A stretch of DNA of 64,000 bases, from assembly GCA_002498375.1 (NCBI GenBank), contig DAHC01000014.1, positions 1 through 64,000 of the forward strand. The letters run 5' to 3'. The DNA comes from Methanocorpusculum sp. UBA424 (GTDB taxonomy: Archaea > Halobacteriota > Methanomicrobia > Methanomicrobiales > Methanocorpusculaceae). Under the pieces are notes generated by a model. That model saw only the letters and a list, made by a program, of their open reading frames with translations, was not told where the DNA came from and searched no databases. Positions 33,669 through 44,031 of the stretch are shown piece by piece (positions within the stretch are counted from its first letter, which is position 1; each line of letters begins with the position of its first letter). Position numbers and translations under genes: made by a program.

Positions 33669-33823
33669 CCTTTTTTTCATACTTTTCCCCGTATGGGGGC
33701 CCATGTTGGGCTGAAGTATAAATACTCTCTGGTCATTTCGTATGTCAATAATTTATGCAGAATTTGTTCAAATTTTGCGTGACCACCAGCTATAATATGC
33801 TACCATTCATATGTATATAGTTC

Positions 33824-35512
33824 ATGAACGCCCGCATATACAGAAATGATTCCATCACCAAACTTGAGTATACAAACGAGACAAAAAGGTCTCTCTATAC
33901 TATGCTCACCTACGGTGGAACCCATGCAGGACCTGAAGCGACCGCTATTCAGTATTATAATAATCATATAAGTTATGCCAGTCTCATGGATCAGGTCCAT
34001 GCCTGTGCAGCCGGACTTATGCAGCACGGTGTGAAAAAAGGCGATTTCGTCACCATTTTTCTGCCGAATATCCCTCAAAGTGTGATCGCAGTTTATGCAG
34101 TAAATAGAATAGGCGCGGTATGCAATCTCGTTCACCCGTTGTCGACTAAGGATGAATTCCGGTACGCGGTGGAACTTACCGAGTCCAGGATCGTTTTGAC
34201 CTTCGAACTCAACGAGGAACACTGTTCCGGTCTCGATGTCGAGGTCATCCGCTGTAAAACGCCGGCATACTTCCCTGCAAATGTCAAAGGCAGGATCATG
34301 AAGACGGTGTACAACCACAAGGTCCGTCATGCCAAACAGACGACCGGCAGATCCTCTGAATGGGAGGCTCTTCTCGAAGAAGGACGCGAATTTTTGAAGA
34401 CCGCGTCCCTTCCTCCGCACGATGTCAGGGCTGAGGATACTGCCGTCATCATGTACACCGGCGGCACGACCGGCCCCTCGAAAGGCGTGATGCTTTCAAA
34501 CACCTCGGCAAATTATCTGGCAACCCAGCTTCTCTATGACTATGTGGACGGCAAACCGCATATCGGAGACGGGTTCCTTGCCGTGCTGCCGATCTTCCAT
34601 GCATTTGGTCTGACCGTCTGCATCCACACGCCGCTCTCGTCAGGGATGCGGGTCGCTCTTTGTCCGCGGTTCGATGCGAAGGAGTGCGCAAAGCTCATCG
34701 TAGAAGAGAAGATGGCGTTTCTCTGCGGCGTTCCTGCGATGTACGAGCGGATGTATCCGCATCTCAAAGGGAAGGATCTCTCCTGCGTCAAGCATCTGGT
34801 ATGCGGCGGGGATCGCGTCTCGCCTGAGCTTGCCTACCGGTATAACGACATTCTCGGAAAAGACAAAGGCGGAGCCGAGTTCCGTCCGGGTTACGGACTG
34901 ACCGAAGCCGGCGGAGCATGCGTCATCACCGGCATTCATTACTCCACGTTAAAGGAAGGGGGCGTGGGCGTTCCTCTTGCCGGAACGGAGATTTGCGTTG
35001 TCGCTCCCGGAACGACAGACGTCCTGCCTAACAGCGAGGAAGGAGAACTGTGTATGATCGGTCCGGCAATCATGACCGGCTACTACAAAAATCCTGAAGA
35101 AACTGCTGCCGTTCTCCGCATGCATGAGGACGGCCGCGTCTGGCTCCACACAGGGGATATCGTTTCGATCGGGGAAGGAAACAATATCAATTTCCGGTGC
35201 AGATACAAGCGGCTCGTCAAAGTCAACGGATACAATGTGTATCCTCTCATGATCGAGGCAGTCATGGAAAAGTGTCCGATCATCTCGCAGTCGTGCGCAA
35301 TGGGAATTCCCTGGAAGACGGATACGCGGATCAAACTCTACGTAACGCTGAAGCAGAAGATGGATCCCGAGACCGCGGTAAAAGACATTATCGCCTTTGC
35401 CAAAGCAAATCTGAATCACTGGAGCGTTCCGGTATCGATCTCGATTCTGGATGCGATGCCGCTTACCAAGATGAATAAAACGGATTACAAAGCGCTGGAA
35501 AAGCAGGAATAG
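33824..35512 (+). CDS. AMP-forming acyl-CoA synthetase, tandem copy 3
   Basis: A 562-residue paralog of copies 1 and 2, with MYTGGTTGPSKGVMLS, GYGLTEAGGACV, WLHTGDIVSIGEGNNINFRCR and KMNKTDY. In GYGLTEA-GG the second residue is Gly where copies 1 and 2 have Cys. The block HDLAYRYNDILGKDKGGAEF of copy 2 is nearly repeated here, again pointing to recent duplication. It is separated by 155 nt and has its own TATA box (TATAATAT at 33791-33798, about 29 nt before ATG), so it is probably transcribed independently and leaderless. Confidence 0.9.
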   Translation: MNARIYRNDSITKLEYTNETKRSLYTMLTYGGTHAGPEATAIQYYNNHISYASLMDQVHACAAGLMQHGVKKGDFVTIFLPNIPQSVIAVYAVNRIGAVCNLVHPLSTKDEFRYAVELTESRIVLTFELNEEHCSGLDVEVIRCKTPAYFPANVKGRIMKTVYNHKVRHAKQTTGRSSEWEALLEEGREFLKTASLPPHDVRAEDTAVIMYTGGTTGPSKGVMLSNTSANYLATQLLYDYVDGKPHIGDGFLAVLPIFHAFGLTVCIHTPLSSGMRVALCPRFDAKECAKLIVEEKMAFLCGVPAMYERMYPHLKGKDLSCVKHLVCGGDRVSPELAYRYNDILGKDKGGAEFRPGYGLTEAGGACVITGIHYSTLKEGGVGVPLAGTEICVVAPGTTDVLPNSEEGELCMIGPAIMTGYYKNPEETAAVLRMHEDGRVWLHTGDIVSIGEGNNINFRCRYKRLVKVNGYNVYPLMIEAVMEKCPIISQSCAMGIPWKTDTRIKLYVTLKQKMDPETAVKDIIAFAKANLNHWSVPVSISILDAMPLTKMNKTDYKALEKQE

Positions 35513-35542
35513 CTTTTCGCGGTTTAGTAAAAAAATATAAAT

Positions 35543-35725
35543 TTATTTTTGAATCGATTTTTTAATTACTGTTAATCCTGCGATCGTGAGGTATGCCACG
35601 AAAATCAGGAAAGCTGCTACGTATCCATAGGCCGCCGGGAGAACGCTGGGCAGACCCAGAAGCAGAATGGCAAACAAAATGATTGCCGAGACGCCGATGA
35701 TCACATCAAGTATCCAATCTTGCAT
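35543..35725 (-). CDS. Small two-helix membrane protein
   Basis: A 60-residue membrane protein starting MQDWILDVIIGVSAI, with two hydrophobic segments (about residues 8-27 and 31-53) and a basic C-terminus VIKKSIQK. A longer version from ATG 35764 would add 13 charged residues but would leave only 16 nt to the divergent HD gene, too little for promoters, so I prefer 35725. No ribosome site is clear for either. Function unknown. Convergent with acyl-CoA synthetase copy 3. Confidence 0.6.
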   Translation of the reverse strand: MQDWILDVIIGVSAIILFAILLLGLPSVLPAAYGYVAAFLIFVAYLTIAGLTVIKKSIQK

Positions 35726-35780
35726 ACAAATACATTGTGCGTCGAGACTCTTATCCCTTTTCATATCCAATAACTAGGGT

Positions 35781-36332
35781 ATGGAAAAAGCAGAGGCACT
35801 CACGCTCCTCAAACAACATGTAACCACGCCCTCGCTTGTCGGTCACTGTATTTCTACCGCAGCCGTCATGAAAGGTCTGGCTGCTGAGTTAGGGCAAGAT
35901 GATGTCCTTTGGGAAACGATAGGCATCCTTCACGACATTGACTTCGAGGAGATCGATGAGGATATGGAAAAGCATGGACTTGCCGGATACGAGATCCTTC
36001 GTGCGGCCGGTGTCGGCGACGAGATCGCTCTTCCAATCAAACGCCACAATCATATGATATTCGGCACCGACTACACGACCCCTGTGGAGATATGTCTCCA
36101 GGTCGCCGACAGTGTGTCTGGACTGATCGTCGCCTGTGCGTATGTCAAGGGAGGAAACATCTCGGATGTAACCGTGAAGACGGTCACGAAGAAGTACAAG
36201 ACCCCTTCGTTCGCCGCAGGATGCGACCGAACCCGGATGGCTCTTGGCGATGCTCTCATCCCAAGAGAACGAATGTATGAGATCGCCATTGCCGAGATCA
36301 CTGCGGTGAAAGACGAACTGGGGCTGAACTGA
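35781..36332 (+). CDS. HD-domain phosphohydrolase
   Basis: A 183-residue HD-superfamily protein (HDIG type), predicted metal-dependent phosphohydrolase. Metal ligands: H22 in LVGHCISTAAVM, H51-D52 in GILHDIDFEE, and RHNHMIF plus D in VADSVSGLIVA further on. Such stand-alone archaeal proteins have no established substrate. Its stop overlaps the ATG of the ThiN-like gene (TGATG), so the two are translated together and may act in one pathway. Confidence 0.85.
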   Translation: MEKAEALTLLKQHVTTPSLVGHCISTAAVMKGLAAELGQDDVLWETIGILHDIDFEEIDEDMEKHGLAGYEILRAAGVGDEIALPIKRHNHMIFGTDYTTPVEICLQVADSVSGLIVACAYVKGGNISDVTVKTVTKKYKTPSFAAGCDRTRMALGDALIPRERMYEIAIAEITAVKDELGLN

Positions 36333-36844
36333 TGGGTGCCGGAGCACAGTCGGCGGTTCTCCGCGATCTCCAGAAGGCTCACGGCAAACTGCAGGATGTC
36401 TCGCGCTATATCCTTCCGCGTGACGATCTGGCGATCGCCTATGCGACCTCTGACGCCGTCGACAAGAAAGGCGTCGCAATCGCCAGAGGTTCGAGCGTCG
36501 GGTTCGGCGTCGATGAACCGATAGTAAAGACCCTTCTTACCGTCCGGCGGTTCGATCCCTCCATCCGCTCGGCGGCATGCATACGCTATGAGGACGACAT
36601 TCTCGCAACGGCCGTTGAAACTCTTCGGGACGTCGAGGTTTATGACCCGGAAAAGTTTCCGGCCGGTATCTCTACCATGGACTGGGGGATCGCTTCGGTA
36701 TGCAGAAAAGGCGTGCCGCTTGCCATAGCAAATCCCGAATCTTCCCGCGGACCGGGCAGGATATGCCTCCTTGGAACCACTCCTGAGGAGGTAGCAAACA
36801 GAATACTTATCATATCTCAACGTCTTACATATATAGACATCTGA
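36332..36844 (+). CDS. ThiN-like (thiamine-phosphate synthase family) protein
   Basis: A 170-residue protein whose N-terminus looks helical (AVLRDLQKAHGKLQDVSRYI) and whose C-terminal part carries features of the archaeal ThiN domain: STMDWGIASVCRKGVPLAIA and SRGPGRICLLGTTPEEVANRI. ThiN joins HMP-PP and thiazole phosphate and is usually fused to ThiD or to a regulator; here it is a stand-alone domain coupled to an HD hydrolase. Assignment is to family, not proven activity; residues needed for catalysis could not be checked. eS17 follows after 9 nt. Confidence 0.65.
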   Translation: MGAGAQSAVLRDLQKAHGKLQDVSRYILPRDDLAIAYATSDAVDKKGVAIARGSSVGFGVDEPIVKTLLTVRRFDPSIRSAACIRYEDDILATAVETLRDVEVYDPEKFPAGISTMDWGIASVCRKGVPLAIANPESSRGPGRICLLGTTPEEVANRILIISQRLTYIDI

Positions 36845-36853
36845 GGAATACTC

Positions 36854-37048
36854 ATGGGAATCAAGCCAAGTTATATCAAATCAATGGGCACTGCCCTTCT
36901 CGAACAGCACGGAAAAAGCTTCAACGGCAACTATGACGACAACAAGAAAGTTGTTACTGAGATCACGACCATTGAAAGCAAAATGATCCGCAACCGTGTC
37001 GCAGGATACGTTACCCGCAAGGTCAACACCACTCCCGCACGCCGGTAA
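36854..37048 (+). CDS. rps17e: 30S ribosomal protein eS17
   Basis: Archaeal/eukaryal small-subunit protein, 64 residues: MGIKPSYIKSMGTALLEQHG, then KKVVTEITTIESKMIRNRVAGYVTRK. Archaeal copies are this short. It is preceded by a GAGGAAT ribosome site and lies 9 nt after the ThiN-like gene. T-rich DNA at 37065-37100 likely terminates the transcript. Confidence 0.97.
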   Translation: MGIKPSYIKSMGTALLEQHGKSFNGNYDDNKKVVTEITTIESKMIRNRVAGYVTRKVNTTPARR

Positions 37049-37160
37049 ATTCCCGGCTCAATATCTTTTTCCAACGTCTTTTCGTTTTTTCTTTACTTAC
37101 TAGTATAGACCTGTTTTTTGATGAATACGCATCGTAGGTAAAAAAGCGAAAAAAAGGGTT

Positions 37161-38168
37161 TTACAGCTGGAAAACGTTCCCGTGCCCGGGACAGATCATC
37201 CACCGTCTTCCCTGCATCATATCATACACCGCAAACCGCTCTGCGGCAGCCTTTTTAGAATCCTCGTTCACGCTTCCGCCTGCAAGGATTGCCGGATAGC
37301 GGATGACTTTCAGCTGCTCGGGCGTGAAGCCGTCGGGATTGATCAGGATATCGCCGGTAAAAATGAGTCCGATTTCGTTTTCCAGAAAGAGCATCGACCC
37401 TTCCACATGGCCGCCGAAGCTTTCGTACACCGAAAAGGTGAGGCCTGCGGTTTTCAGATCGCCGATATATGAAAGAGGAAGGGTCGGGTCTGGCGTTATG
37501 TTTCCAATGAGAGTGACGTTTTCCAATGACGGGGTTTTATAGCCGGTCAGCATCACCACCATATCATAGAACGGGGCACGGCTCGGATTCTTGACCCGGT
37601 AGTTCGCGACCCCGGCTTTTTCCCGCGTGAAGTTCTCCAGACACGCTGCATTCAGATATACGCAGTCGAACATATCCATGGCCCCCATATGGTCCATATC
37701 GATGTGGGTGATGATATGCTCGGCCTTCTGCTTTCCAAAATCAGGATAGAGCGAGAGGATCGTCTGTTTCAGATCTTCGGCATAGCAGGGAAATCCGCTG
37801 TCGATCACGAGAAAGCCTTCCTTTGTTTCCAGGATATAGGTGTTGCTCCCGCACGGCGGTTCAATGCTGGTTAGAAGAACATCTCCGATCTTCTGCTGGT
37901 CGATTTTTGGCGTGTAGCCGGCTCCTTTGCTATTGGCTATGAGTTCTGCATACTCGCAGACGGCAGTGATTATTTTATGTGGATCCTCGTTGTTGTGGGC
38001 CAGAAGGATGCCATCGGCATTCTTGCAGAACGATTGCTTTTCATCATCGGTAAAACAAAACATTTCCGCTATTTTATCGGCTTTATCGGCGGGGAAGTGA
38101 ATATTCATTGCTAATTTAAAGGGACGGGAGATAATATGAATATTCTTATCGGAAAACCAGTCCGGCAT
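37161..38168 (-). CDS. Metallo-beta-lactamase fold hydrolase
   Basis: A 335-residue MBL-fold protein with a helical N-terminal extension (about residues 1-95). Metal-site motifs: THIDMDHMGA (about 158-167), GGHVEGS (about 253), FTGDILI (about 270) and the C-terminal CPGHGN. The first motif is HxDxDH rather than the usual HxHxDH. Substrate unknown. Start may be ATG 38168 or ATG 38108 (MNIHF), the latter with a TATA-like ATATTATC about 27 nt upstream. Transcribed alone, convergent with the eS17 operon. Confidence 0.85.
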   Translation of the reverse strand: MPDWFSDKNIHIISRPFKLAMNIHFPADKADKIAEMFCFTDDEKQSFCKNADGILLAHNNEDPHKIITAVCEYAELIANSKGAGYTPKIDQQKIGDVLLTSIEPPCGSNTYILETKEGFLVIDSGFPCYAEDLKQTILSLYPDFGKQKAEHIITHIDMDHMGAMDMFDCVYLNAACLENFTREKAGVANYRVKNPSRAPFYDMVVMLTGYKTPSLENVTLIGNITPDPTLPLSYIGDLKTAGLTFSVYESFGGHVEGSMLFLENEIGLIFTGDILINPDGFTPEQLKVIRYPAILAGGSVNEDSKKAAAERFAVYDMMQGRRWMICPGHGNVFQL

Positions 38169-38282
38169 CCAACTTGAAATGAAAAAAACAGTCGAAAAAA
38201 GAATAAAGAGATTCGGGTTAGAAGATCCCGGATATCTCCGGGGATCCCTGAGGTTCTCCCGGTCTCCTGCAGTACCGCATTA

Positions 38283-38945
38283 TCATTCTGCTGCGTGTGC
38301 AGCGGAGAGTTTTGCGGCCTTTGCGGCAGACTTACCCTTTGTTCTTTTCATACGGAACAACTCTTCGCGTTCCATTTCGTCGAGCCGCATCTTGATAAAG
38401 TTACGGGCTTCGATCAACTCCGGAATAACCTTGAATTCCAGGGCATTCACACGGCGCTTTGTACTTTCGATTTCATCCAGGAGGCGCTTCATAGTCGTCT
38501 CCAGTTCAGCGGAGAGAATGATACACTCTACTAATTCCTCGAATGCGTCGGCAGCCTCATCGATCGCGGCGGACGTTCCAAGAACGCCGTATCCGCGGTT
38601 CGTGAGAGACTTCTTCACACTCTGAGATTCGATCTTTGGTACAACAACTCCCATAATGTTCTTGCTTTTCAGGTCGATCACCGGATTTTCAGATGCTGAA
38701 AACGCCGCTGACTTCACACCGATACTTCCGTCCACAGTTTCTGCGATTGCAATCATTCTCTGTGCACGTTCGTACTTTTCGGCAAGTTGATTTTTGAGAT
38801 CTTTAGCTTCCGCTAACACCTTGAAGAATTCAAGGATAAGTCCGTCGCGCTTCATTTTCAGAAGCTTATACCCACGCTCCGAGAGCTTGATACGCTTTTT
38901 GAGGGCGATCAGTTCGGATCTGGTAGGCTTCACGTTCAGCGCCAT
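38283..38945 (-). CDS. atpD: A-type ATP synthase subunit D
   Basis: Central-stalk (rotor) subunit of the archaeal ATP synthase. The 220-residue protein is a long helical hairpin: N-terminal [32 protein letters not shown] and C-terminal [28 protein letters not shown], with an Ala/Lys-rich tail. Last gene of the nine-gene operon, 7 nt after atpB. Confidence 0.97.
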   Translation of the reverse strand: MALNVKPTRSELIALKKRIKLSERGYKLLKMKRDGLILEFFKVLAEAKDLKNQLAEKYERAQRMIAIAETVDGSIGVKSAAFSASENPVIDLKSKNIMGVVVPKIESQSVKKSLTNRGYGVLGTSAAIDEAADAFEELVECIILSAELETTMKRLLDEIESTKRRVNALEFKVIPELIEARNFIKMRLDEMEREELFRMKRTKGKSAAKAAKLSAAHAAE

Positions 38946-38952
38946 GACTTAC

Positions 38953-40329
38953 TCACTTCCTGTAGTTCGGGTGATAGGTCTTGATGAGGTCACGGTCGAT
39001 ACGCTTCTCAAGTTCGCTCTCCGGGAGCTGGGTGAACATACCCCATCCGACGTCAAGCGTCTGAGCGATGGTTCTGTCCTCGTCGGATCCCTGACGAACG
39101 AACTTGTTTTCGAATGCATCGGCGAACTCTAAGAATTTCTGGTCACGCTCTGAAAGTGCATCTTTTCCGACAATGGCCACTAAGCCGCGGAGATCGACAC
39201 CTTCTGCGTAACCGGAATACATCATATCAGAGACCTTCTTGTGGTCCTCACGGGTCATGCCCTTTCCGATACCGAGGTTCATCAGACGGGACAGGGACGG
39301 CAGAACGTTGATCGGCGGATAGATACCCTTACGGTGTAACTCCGGGGAAATAACGATCTGACCTTCCGTGATGTATCCGGTAAGATCGGGGATCGGGTGG
39401 GTGATATCGTCGCCGGGCATGGTAAGGATCGGGATCTGGGTAACGGATCCTTTCAGGCCCTTGATGATACCTGCACGCTCGTAGATGGATGCGAGATCGG
39501 TATACATGTAACCCGGATATCCGCGGCGACCCGGAACTTCTTCACGGGCAGCACCGATCTGACGAAGTGCTTCACAGTAGTTCGTCATATCGGTCAGGAT
39601 AACCAGCACGTGGTAACCAAGCTCGTATGCAAGGTACTCGGCAGTGGTGAGTGCGAGACGCGGGGTGACCGTACGCTCAACAGCAGGGTCGTCAGCGAGG
39701 TTCAGGAACACGACTGCACGCTCGAGTGCACCGGTTCTCTCGAAGTCTGCCATGAAGTAGTTTGCTTCTTCACGGGTGATACCCATTGCAGCGAATACTA
39801 CGGCGAACTCGTCGGATGATCCGGGCACTTTTGCCTGACGGGCGATCTGAAGTGCGATCTCGTTGTGCGGTAAACCGGCAGACGAGAAGATCGGGAGCTT
39901 CTGACCACGGACAAGGGTGTTCGTTCCATCGATGGTGGAGATACCGGTCTGGATGAAATCCCTCGGCGTTCCGCGTGCGTACGGGTTGATAGCTGCTCCG
40001 TTGATGTCGAGACGCTTGTCGGGGACGATCGCCGGTCCGCCGTCGATGGGTTTTCCACCGCCGGACAGGATACGTCCGAGCATGGTTTTTGAGACCGGCA
40101 TCTTGAAGGTTTCACCAAGGAAACGGACACCAGTGTCGCGTCCAAGACCGGTCGTGGTCTCGAAACACTGGACAACGACGAGATCTTCGGAGGTATCAAG
40201 GACCTGACCGCGTTTCATCGTGCCGTCGGCAAGAACAAGGCTGACCTGCTCTTCGTAGCTGACCGGCTCTGTCTTCTCGACGAAAAGCAGTGGTCCGGCA
40301 ACTTTAGAGACTGTCTTATATTCTTTCAT
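38953..40329 (-). CDS. atpB: A-type ATP synthase subunit B
   Basis: Non-catalytic nucleotide-binding subunit of the A1 hexamer. The 458-residue protein aligns with subunit [46 protein letters not shown], and it lacks a consensus P-loop, as expected. [20 protein letters not shown] and the C-terminal [12 protein letters not shown] are typical. It lies 2 nt after atpA. Confidence 0.98.
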   Translation of the reverse strand: MKEYKTVSKVAGPLLFVEKTEPVSYEEQVSLVLADGTMKRGQVLDTSEDLVVVQCFETTTGLGRDTGVRFLGETFKMPVSKTMLGRILSGGGKPIDGGPAIVPDKRLDINGAAINPYARGTPRDFIQTGISTIDGTNTLVRGQKLPIFSSAGLPHNEIALQIARQAKVPGSSDEFAVVFAAMGITREEANYFMADFERTGALERAVVFLNLADDPAVERTVTPRLALTTAEYLAYELGYHVLVILTDMTNYCEALRQIGAAREEVPGRRGYPGYMYTDLASIYERAGIIKGLKGSVTQIPILTMPGDDITHPIPDLTGYITEGQIVISPELHRKGIYPPINVLPSLSRLMNLGIGKGMTREDHKKVSDMMYSGYAEGVDLRGLVAIVGKDALSERDQKFLEFADAFENKFVRQGSDEDRTIAQTLDVGWGMFTQLPESELEKRIDRDLIKTYHPNYRK

Positions 40330-40331
40330 GA

Positions 40332-42077
40332 TTATGCCCTCAGTGCCTTGAATTCTGCTTCCATGCCTGCGTAGATCTTGTCGAGGACCGGTTTGTAGTC
40401 CTTGGCAAACTTGACCTGCGGCATTTCGTTCTTTGCTTTGACTGCAAGGATCTGCGACGGCGGGACGCCTGCTGCCTGTGCGGCGTATGCAAGGTCTGCA
40501 TATGCTCTGATCATCTTGAACATGTCAAGCTGTTTGGGCAGATCGCAGTAGGTATCGACCGGATCGAAACCGTTCTGCTGCAGGAAAAGTTCCCGCATCA
40601 TTCTGGCGACTTCGATGGTGATCTGTTCGGTCTCCGGCAGTGCGTCGGATCCGACGAGCTGCACGATTTCCTGCAGTTCTGCTTCCTTCTGAAGAACTTC
40701 CATGAACCATGACCGGAGTTTGTTCCAGTCGGGTGAGACCTTCTCGTCGTAGTAATCATTCAGCTGAGCCATGTACAGAGAGTAGGACTGCAGCCAGTTG
40801 ATTGCCGGGAAGTGCCGGCGGCGGGAGAGGTTTGCATCAAGTGCCCAGAAGACTTTGACGATACGAAGCGTGTTCTGCGTAACCGGTTCGGAGAAATCTC
40901 CGCCTGCAGGCGAAACTGCGCCGATAACGGAAACAGAGCCTGATCCGCCTGCGAGCGGCTCGACAAGTCCTGCACGCTCGTAGAACTCGGAGAGTCTGGA
41001 CGACAGGTATGCCGGGTATCCTTCTTCTCCGGGCATCTCTTCAAGACGTGAACAGATCTCACGCATTGCTTCTGCCCACCGGGAGGTGGAGTCTGCCATC
41101 AATGCAACGTCGTAGCCCATATCACGGAAGTACTCTGCAAGAGTGATACCGGTGTATACGGATGCTTCACGGGCTGCCACAGGCATGTTGGAAGTGTTTG
41201 CGATGAGAATCGTTCTCTCCATCAGAGAGTTTCCGGTTTTCGGGTCCTGGAGTTCGGGGAACTCGGTCAGAACTTCGGTCATCTCGTTACCGCGTTCACC
41301 GCAGCCGATATAGACCACGATTTCTGCGTCGGACCATTTTGCCAGCTGCTGCTGGGTAACGGTCTTTCCGGATCCGAATGGTCCGGGGATAGCTGCTGTT
41401 CCGCCTTTTGCGATTGGGAAGAGTCCGTCAAGGATTCTCTGTCCAGTCAGAAGGGGGATGCTCGGGCTGTGTTTTTCCACGTAAGGACGCGGGACACGGA
41501 CCGGCCATTTCTGCATCATCGGGAAGGATTCACCGGAGTCGAGTTCGATAACGATCTCATCAACGGTGAAGTCTCCTGCATTGATCTTGGTGACCTTGCC
41601 GCCCTTTGCGAGTGGCGGGACCATGATTTTGTGCACGATACTGCGGGTTTCCTGGACTTCACCGATGATCTGACCGGGGACAACGGAGTCTCCGACATGA
41701 ACGACCGGTTTGAAGGCCCATTTCTTCTCGTGGTCCAGTCCCGGTGCGGTAACACCGCGTGCAATGAAGTTACCCATCTTCTGGATAAGAACTTCGAGCG
41801 GACGCTGGATACCGTCGTAGATACTGGTCAAGAGACCCGGGCCAAGCTCGACTGCGAGCGAAAGGCCGGTGTTTATGACGGGTTCCCCCGGGCGGATGCC
41901 CGTGGTAGATTCATAGACCTGAATAACGGTATCTGCACCGTCGATCTTGATGACCTCTCCCATCAGTTCCTCGTTTCCGACCTTGACCACATCATACATA
42001 TGTGCATCAAGATCAACTGCAGTGACGACTGGTCCTGCAATTCTTTTGAGTATTCCTGGTTTGCTAGTTACTTCCAC
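40332..42077 (-). CDS. atpA: A-type ATP synthase catalytic subunit A
   Basis: Catalytic subunit of the A1 domain. The 581-residue protein has the P-loop GPFGSGKT (about residues 229-236), the catalytic glutamate in GCGERGNEM (about 254-262), and [31 protein letters not shown]. The non-homologous region between residues 115 and 190 typical of A/V-type subunits is present. No intein is seen. Its start overlaps atpF by 10 nt. Confidence 0.98.
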   Translation of the reverse strand: MEVTSKPGILKRIAGPVVTAVDLDAHMYDVVKVGNEELMGEVIKIDGADTVIQVYESTTGIRPGEPVINTGLSLAVELGPGLLTSIYDGIQRPLEVLIQKMGNFIARGVTAPGLDHEKKWAFKPVVHVGDSVVPGQIIGEVQETRSIVHKIMVPPLAKGGKVTKINAGDFTVDEIVIELDSGESFPMMQKWPVRVPRPYVEKHSPSIPLLTGQRILDGLFPIAKGGTAAIPGPFGSGKTVTQQQLAKWSDAEIVVYIGCGERGNEMTEVLTEFPELQDPKTGNSLMERTILIANTSNMPVAAREASVYTGITLAEYFRDMGYDVALMADSTSRWAEAMREICSRLEEMPGEEGYPAYLSSRLSEFYERAGLVEPLAGGSGSVSVIGAVSPAGGDFSEPVTQNTLRIVKVFWALDANLSRRRHFPAINWLQSYSLYMAQLNDYYDEKVSPDWNKLRSWFMEVLQKEAELQEIVQLVGSDALPETEQITIEVARMMRELFLQQNGFDPVDTYCDLPKQLDMFKMIRAYADLAYAAQAAGVPPSQILAVKAKNEMPQVKFAKDYKPVLDKIYAGMEAEFKALRA

Positions 42078-42370
42078 AAATCAACACCCACCGAACGTTT
42101 TATACGCTCCCTCAGGGAGAGACCTGCCTCCTGCCCACCGATCGTCACGATGGTCGGTTTGACAGAATTTTCAATGATTACCTGCAGGCGACGCGGGATC
42201 TGGTCAAGGTCCGTGCTTTGCAGCACAAGTATTCCGACATTTGTATCTTCAAGTACCTTTGTAATGGTCTCGGTAAGTTTTTCGGGATTTTCGGCAGAGT
42301 AGGTCTTTTTGATGCCAGCGAGCTGGAACCCTAAGACGAACTCCTTCTTTCCTATAACTGCGATTTCCAT
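42068..42370 (-). CDS. atpF: A-type ATP synthase subunit F
   Basis: Small rotor subunit, 100 residues: [20 protein letters not shown], then the Rossmann-like [21 protein letters not shown] and a C-terminal helix. Normal archaeal length. It abuts atpC upstream and overlaps atpA downstream. Confidence 0.97.
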   Translation of the reverse strand: MEIAVIGKKEFVLGFQLAGIKKTYSAENPEKLTETITKVLEDTNVGILVLQSTDLDQIPRRLQVIIENSVKPTIVTIGGQEAGLSLRERIKRSVGVDLWK

Positions 42371-43429
42371 TTACATCACCAGGTACTTTTCGAGAATCTC
42401 TGCGTCCAGGCCTGCTTCTTTTCCACGGGCAATGGCACGGAGATTGGATACTTCATACTTCTTTCTTTCGAGATACACGAGAAGCGGCGAGATTGAGAAC
42501 GGATTGCGTTTCGATACTTTATCCATCTGATTGAGCTGTGTTGCAATCAGAGTGCTTTCGATCGAATAAATCGGTTTCTTTTCCCGCAGTGATTCCAATG
42601 CATCAAGGAGTACGGTGACTTTGATCTTCTTTTTCAGCGAATCGACCACTTCATCGGTACTTTCAACACTACTGAGTCTTTCGAGCTCTTCAGGCTTGAA
42701 GGAACCGCCGGGGATCCAGATGTTCTGCTGGGCCGCGTTGTCGCCGCCCTGTGCACGCATTCTGAAAACACTGGTGATGTTTTTGATGTCGATCTCGAAC
42801 ATGACATATTTCAGGAACGGAAGTCCGCCCTTCATACCGCCACGTGCTGCTTTGATCAGCGTTGCATAATAGTACTTGTACAGCTCGTTCTCGATCTTCC
42901 CAAAGGAATGTGTCTCGAGTGCCTCGCTGAGCCCTTCACTGAGAATCGCTGACATCTGCTTGATCGGCAGCTGTTCAACGATGCGCTCACTTGAAGATTC
43001 AGCAATGAGCCTGTCCAGTGTCGGGGCATCGAGTGCACCGGCCGGAACAAGTACTGCACGGATCTTCCCATCGGAAAATCCGAGTTCTTTACCTCGCAGG
43101 ATACTCAGAATGTTCTGGATATCCCACTTGTGCAGGTAATCACGGGTAAATCCTTTCATCTCTCCGGGAGCCAGAGCGATTACGCGCTGATACTCCTTTG
43201 CAAGGTTCCAGGACATGGCGTTTTCAATGAGATCCACACCTTTAAAGGATGCAGAGAGTTCATCGATTTCGCGTTTGTACTCCAATTCCTCAATGAGTCT
43301 TGTGAACTCAGGGAGACCCATGTTCAGCATGCGAAGATATTCTTCCCGGGGGATGAGCTTCGCTTTGCGGACCCGCATGCGGGTTGAGACATAGATATAG
43401 GGAGCAATTCCGCTCATTACCTCAGTCAT
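42371..43429 (-). CDS. atpC: A-type ATP synthase subunit C
   Basis: Funnel-shaped subunit linking the membrane c-ring to the central stalk (AC39/V-type d homologue). The 352-residue helical protein includes YIYVSTRMRVRKAKLIPREEYLRMLNM at the start, EIDIKNITSVFRMRAQG around 220-236 and the C-terminal NPFSISPLLVYLERKKYEVSNLRAIARGKEAG. It follows atpE after 8 nt. Confidence 0.96.
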   Translation of the reverse strand: MTEVMSGIAPYIYVSTRMRVRKAKLIPREEYLRMLNMGLPEFTRLIEELEYKREIDELSASFKGVDLIENAMSWNLAKEYQRVIALAPGEMKGFTRDYLHKWDIQNILSILRGKELGFSDGKIRAVLVPAGALDAPTLDRLIAESSSERIVEQLPIKQMSAILSEGLSEALETHSFGKIENELYKYYYATLIKAARGGMKGGLPFLKYVMFEIDIKNITSVFRMRAQGGDNAAQQNIWIPGGSFKPEELERLSSVESTDEVVDSLKKKIKVTVLLDALESLREKKPIYSIESTLIATQLNQMDKVSKRNPFSISPLLVYLERKKYEVSNLRAIARGKEAGLDAEILEKYLVM

Positions 43430-43437
43430 TGTTTACC

Positions 43438-44016
43438 TCATCCGAACAATATCTCCGATGCATCTTTCAGACTTGCTTCCCAGACTTCACCCATGAAGGT
43501 CTGGTATGAGAAGTCAAGTGTGAGCTGACCATCGGCACTTTGTACAACGACACCGCCTGCGATGTCGGTGATTCCTCCAAACGTAAATCCGCTCAGGGTT
43601 TTTAAACTGCTTAATGCTTCTTTTGCAGACTTTTCGTCGCGTGCGTTCGTGAAAACGACACCGGCTTTGATCTGCTTGGCAGACTCTTTTAAGAGTTCTC
43701 GTACCGCTTTTGCGTGTACGTCTGCCGGAAGGTTAGCGATTTCCTCGGCTGCACTGGTGTAGACTTTGTCAAGAAGTTCCTTTTGTGCGTTCAAGAAATC
43801 ACGTTTCACGACCAGATTGGCGCTGGCGACTTCACGGATCATGATCCGGTCTGCCTGAATATCAGCGTCTTTCTCGGCTGCGAGACGGATCTCGTTTGCA
43901 CGGAGGTTTGCTTCGTTGACGATCTCTTTTGCCTGTGCCTCGGCTGCGGCTTTGATGCCGGCAGCTTCGCGGTCACCCTTTGCTTTGATTTCGTCTACTA
44001 CTACCTCAAGTCCCAT
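43438..44016 (-). CDS. atpE: A-type ATP synthase subunit E
   Basis: Peripheral-stalk subunit that pairs with subunit H. The 192-residue protein has a long N-terminal helix (about 1-100, KAKGDREAAGIKAAAEAQAKEI) and a globular C-terminal domain (FGGITDIAGGVVVQSADGQL, TLDFSYQTFMGEVWEASLKD). Follows atpK after 15 nt. Confidence 0.96.
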   Translation of the reverse strand: MGLEVVVDEIKAKGDREAAGIKAAAEAQAKEIVNEANLRANEIRLAAEKDADIQADRIMIREVASANLVVKRDFLNAQKELLDKVYTSAAEEIANLPADVHAKAVRELLKESAKQIKAGVVFTNARDEKSAKEALSSLKTLSGFTFGGITDIAGGVVVQSADGQLTLDFSYQTFMGEVWEASLKDASEILFG

Positions 44017-44031
44017 ATCAGACTGCTCCGC

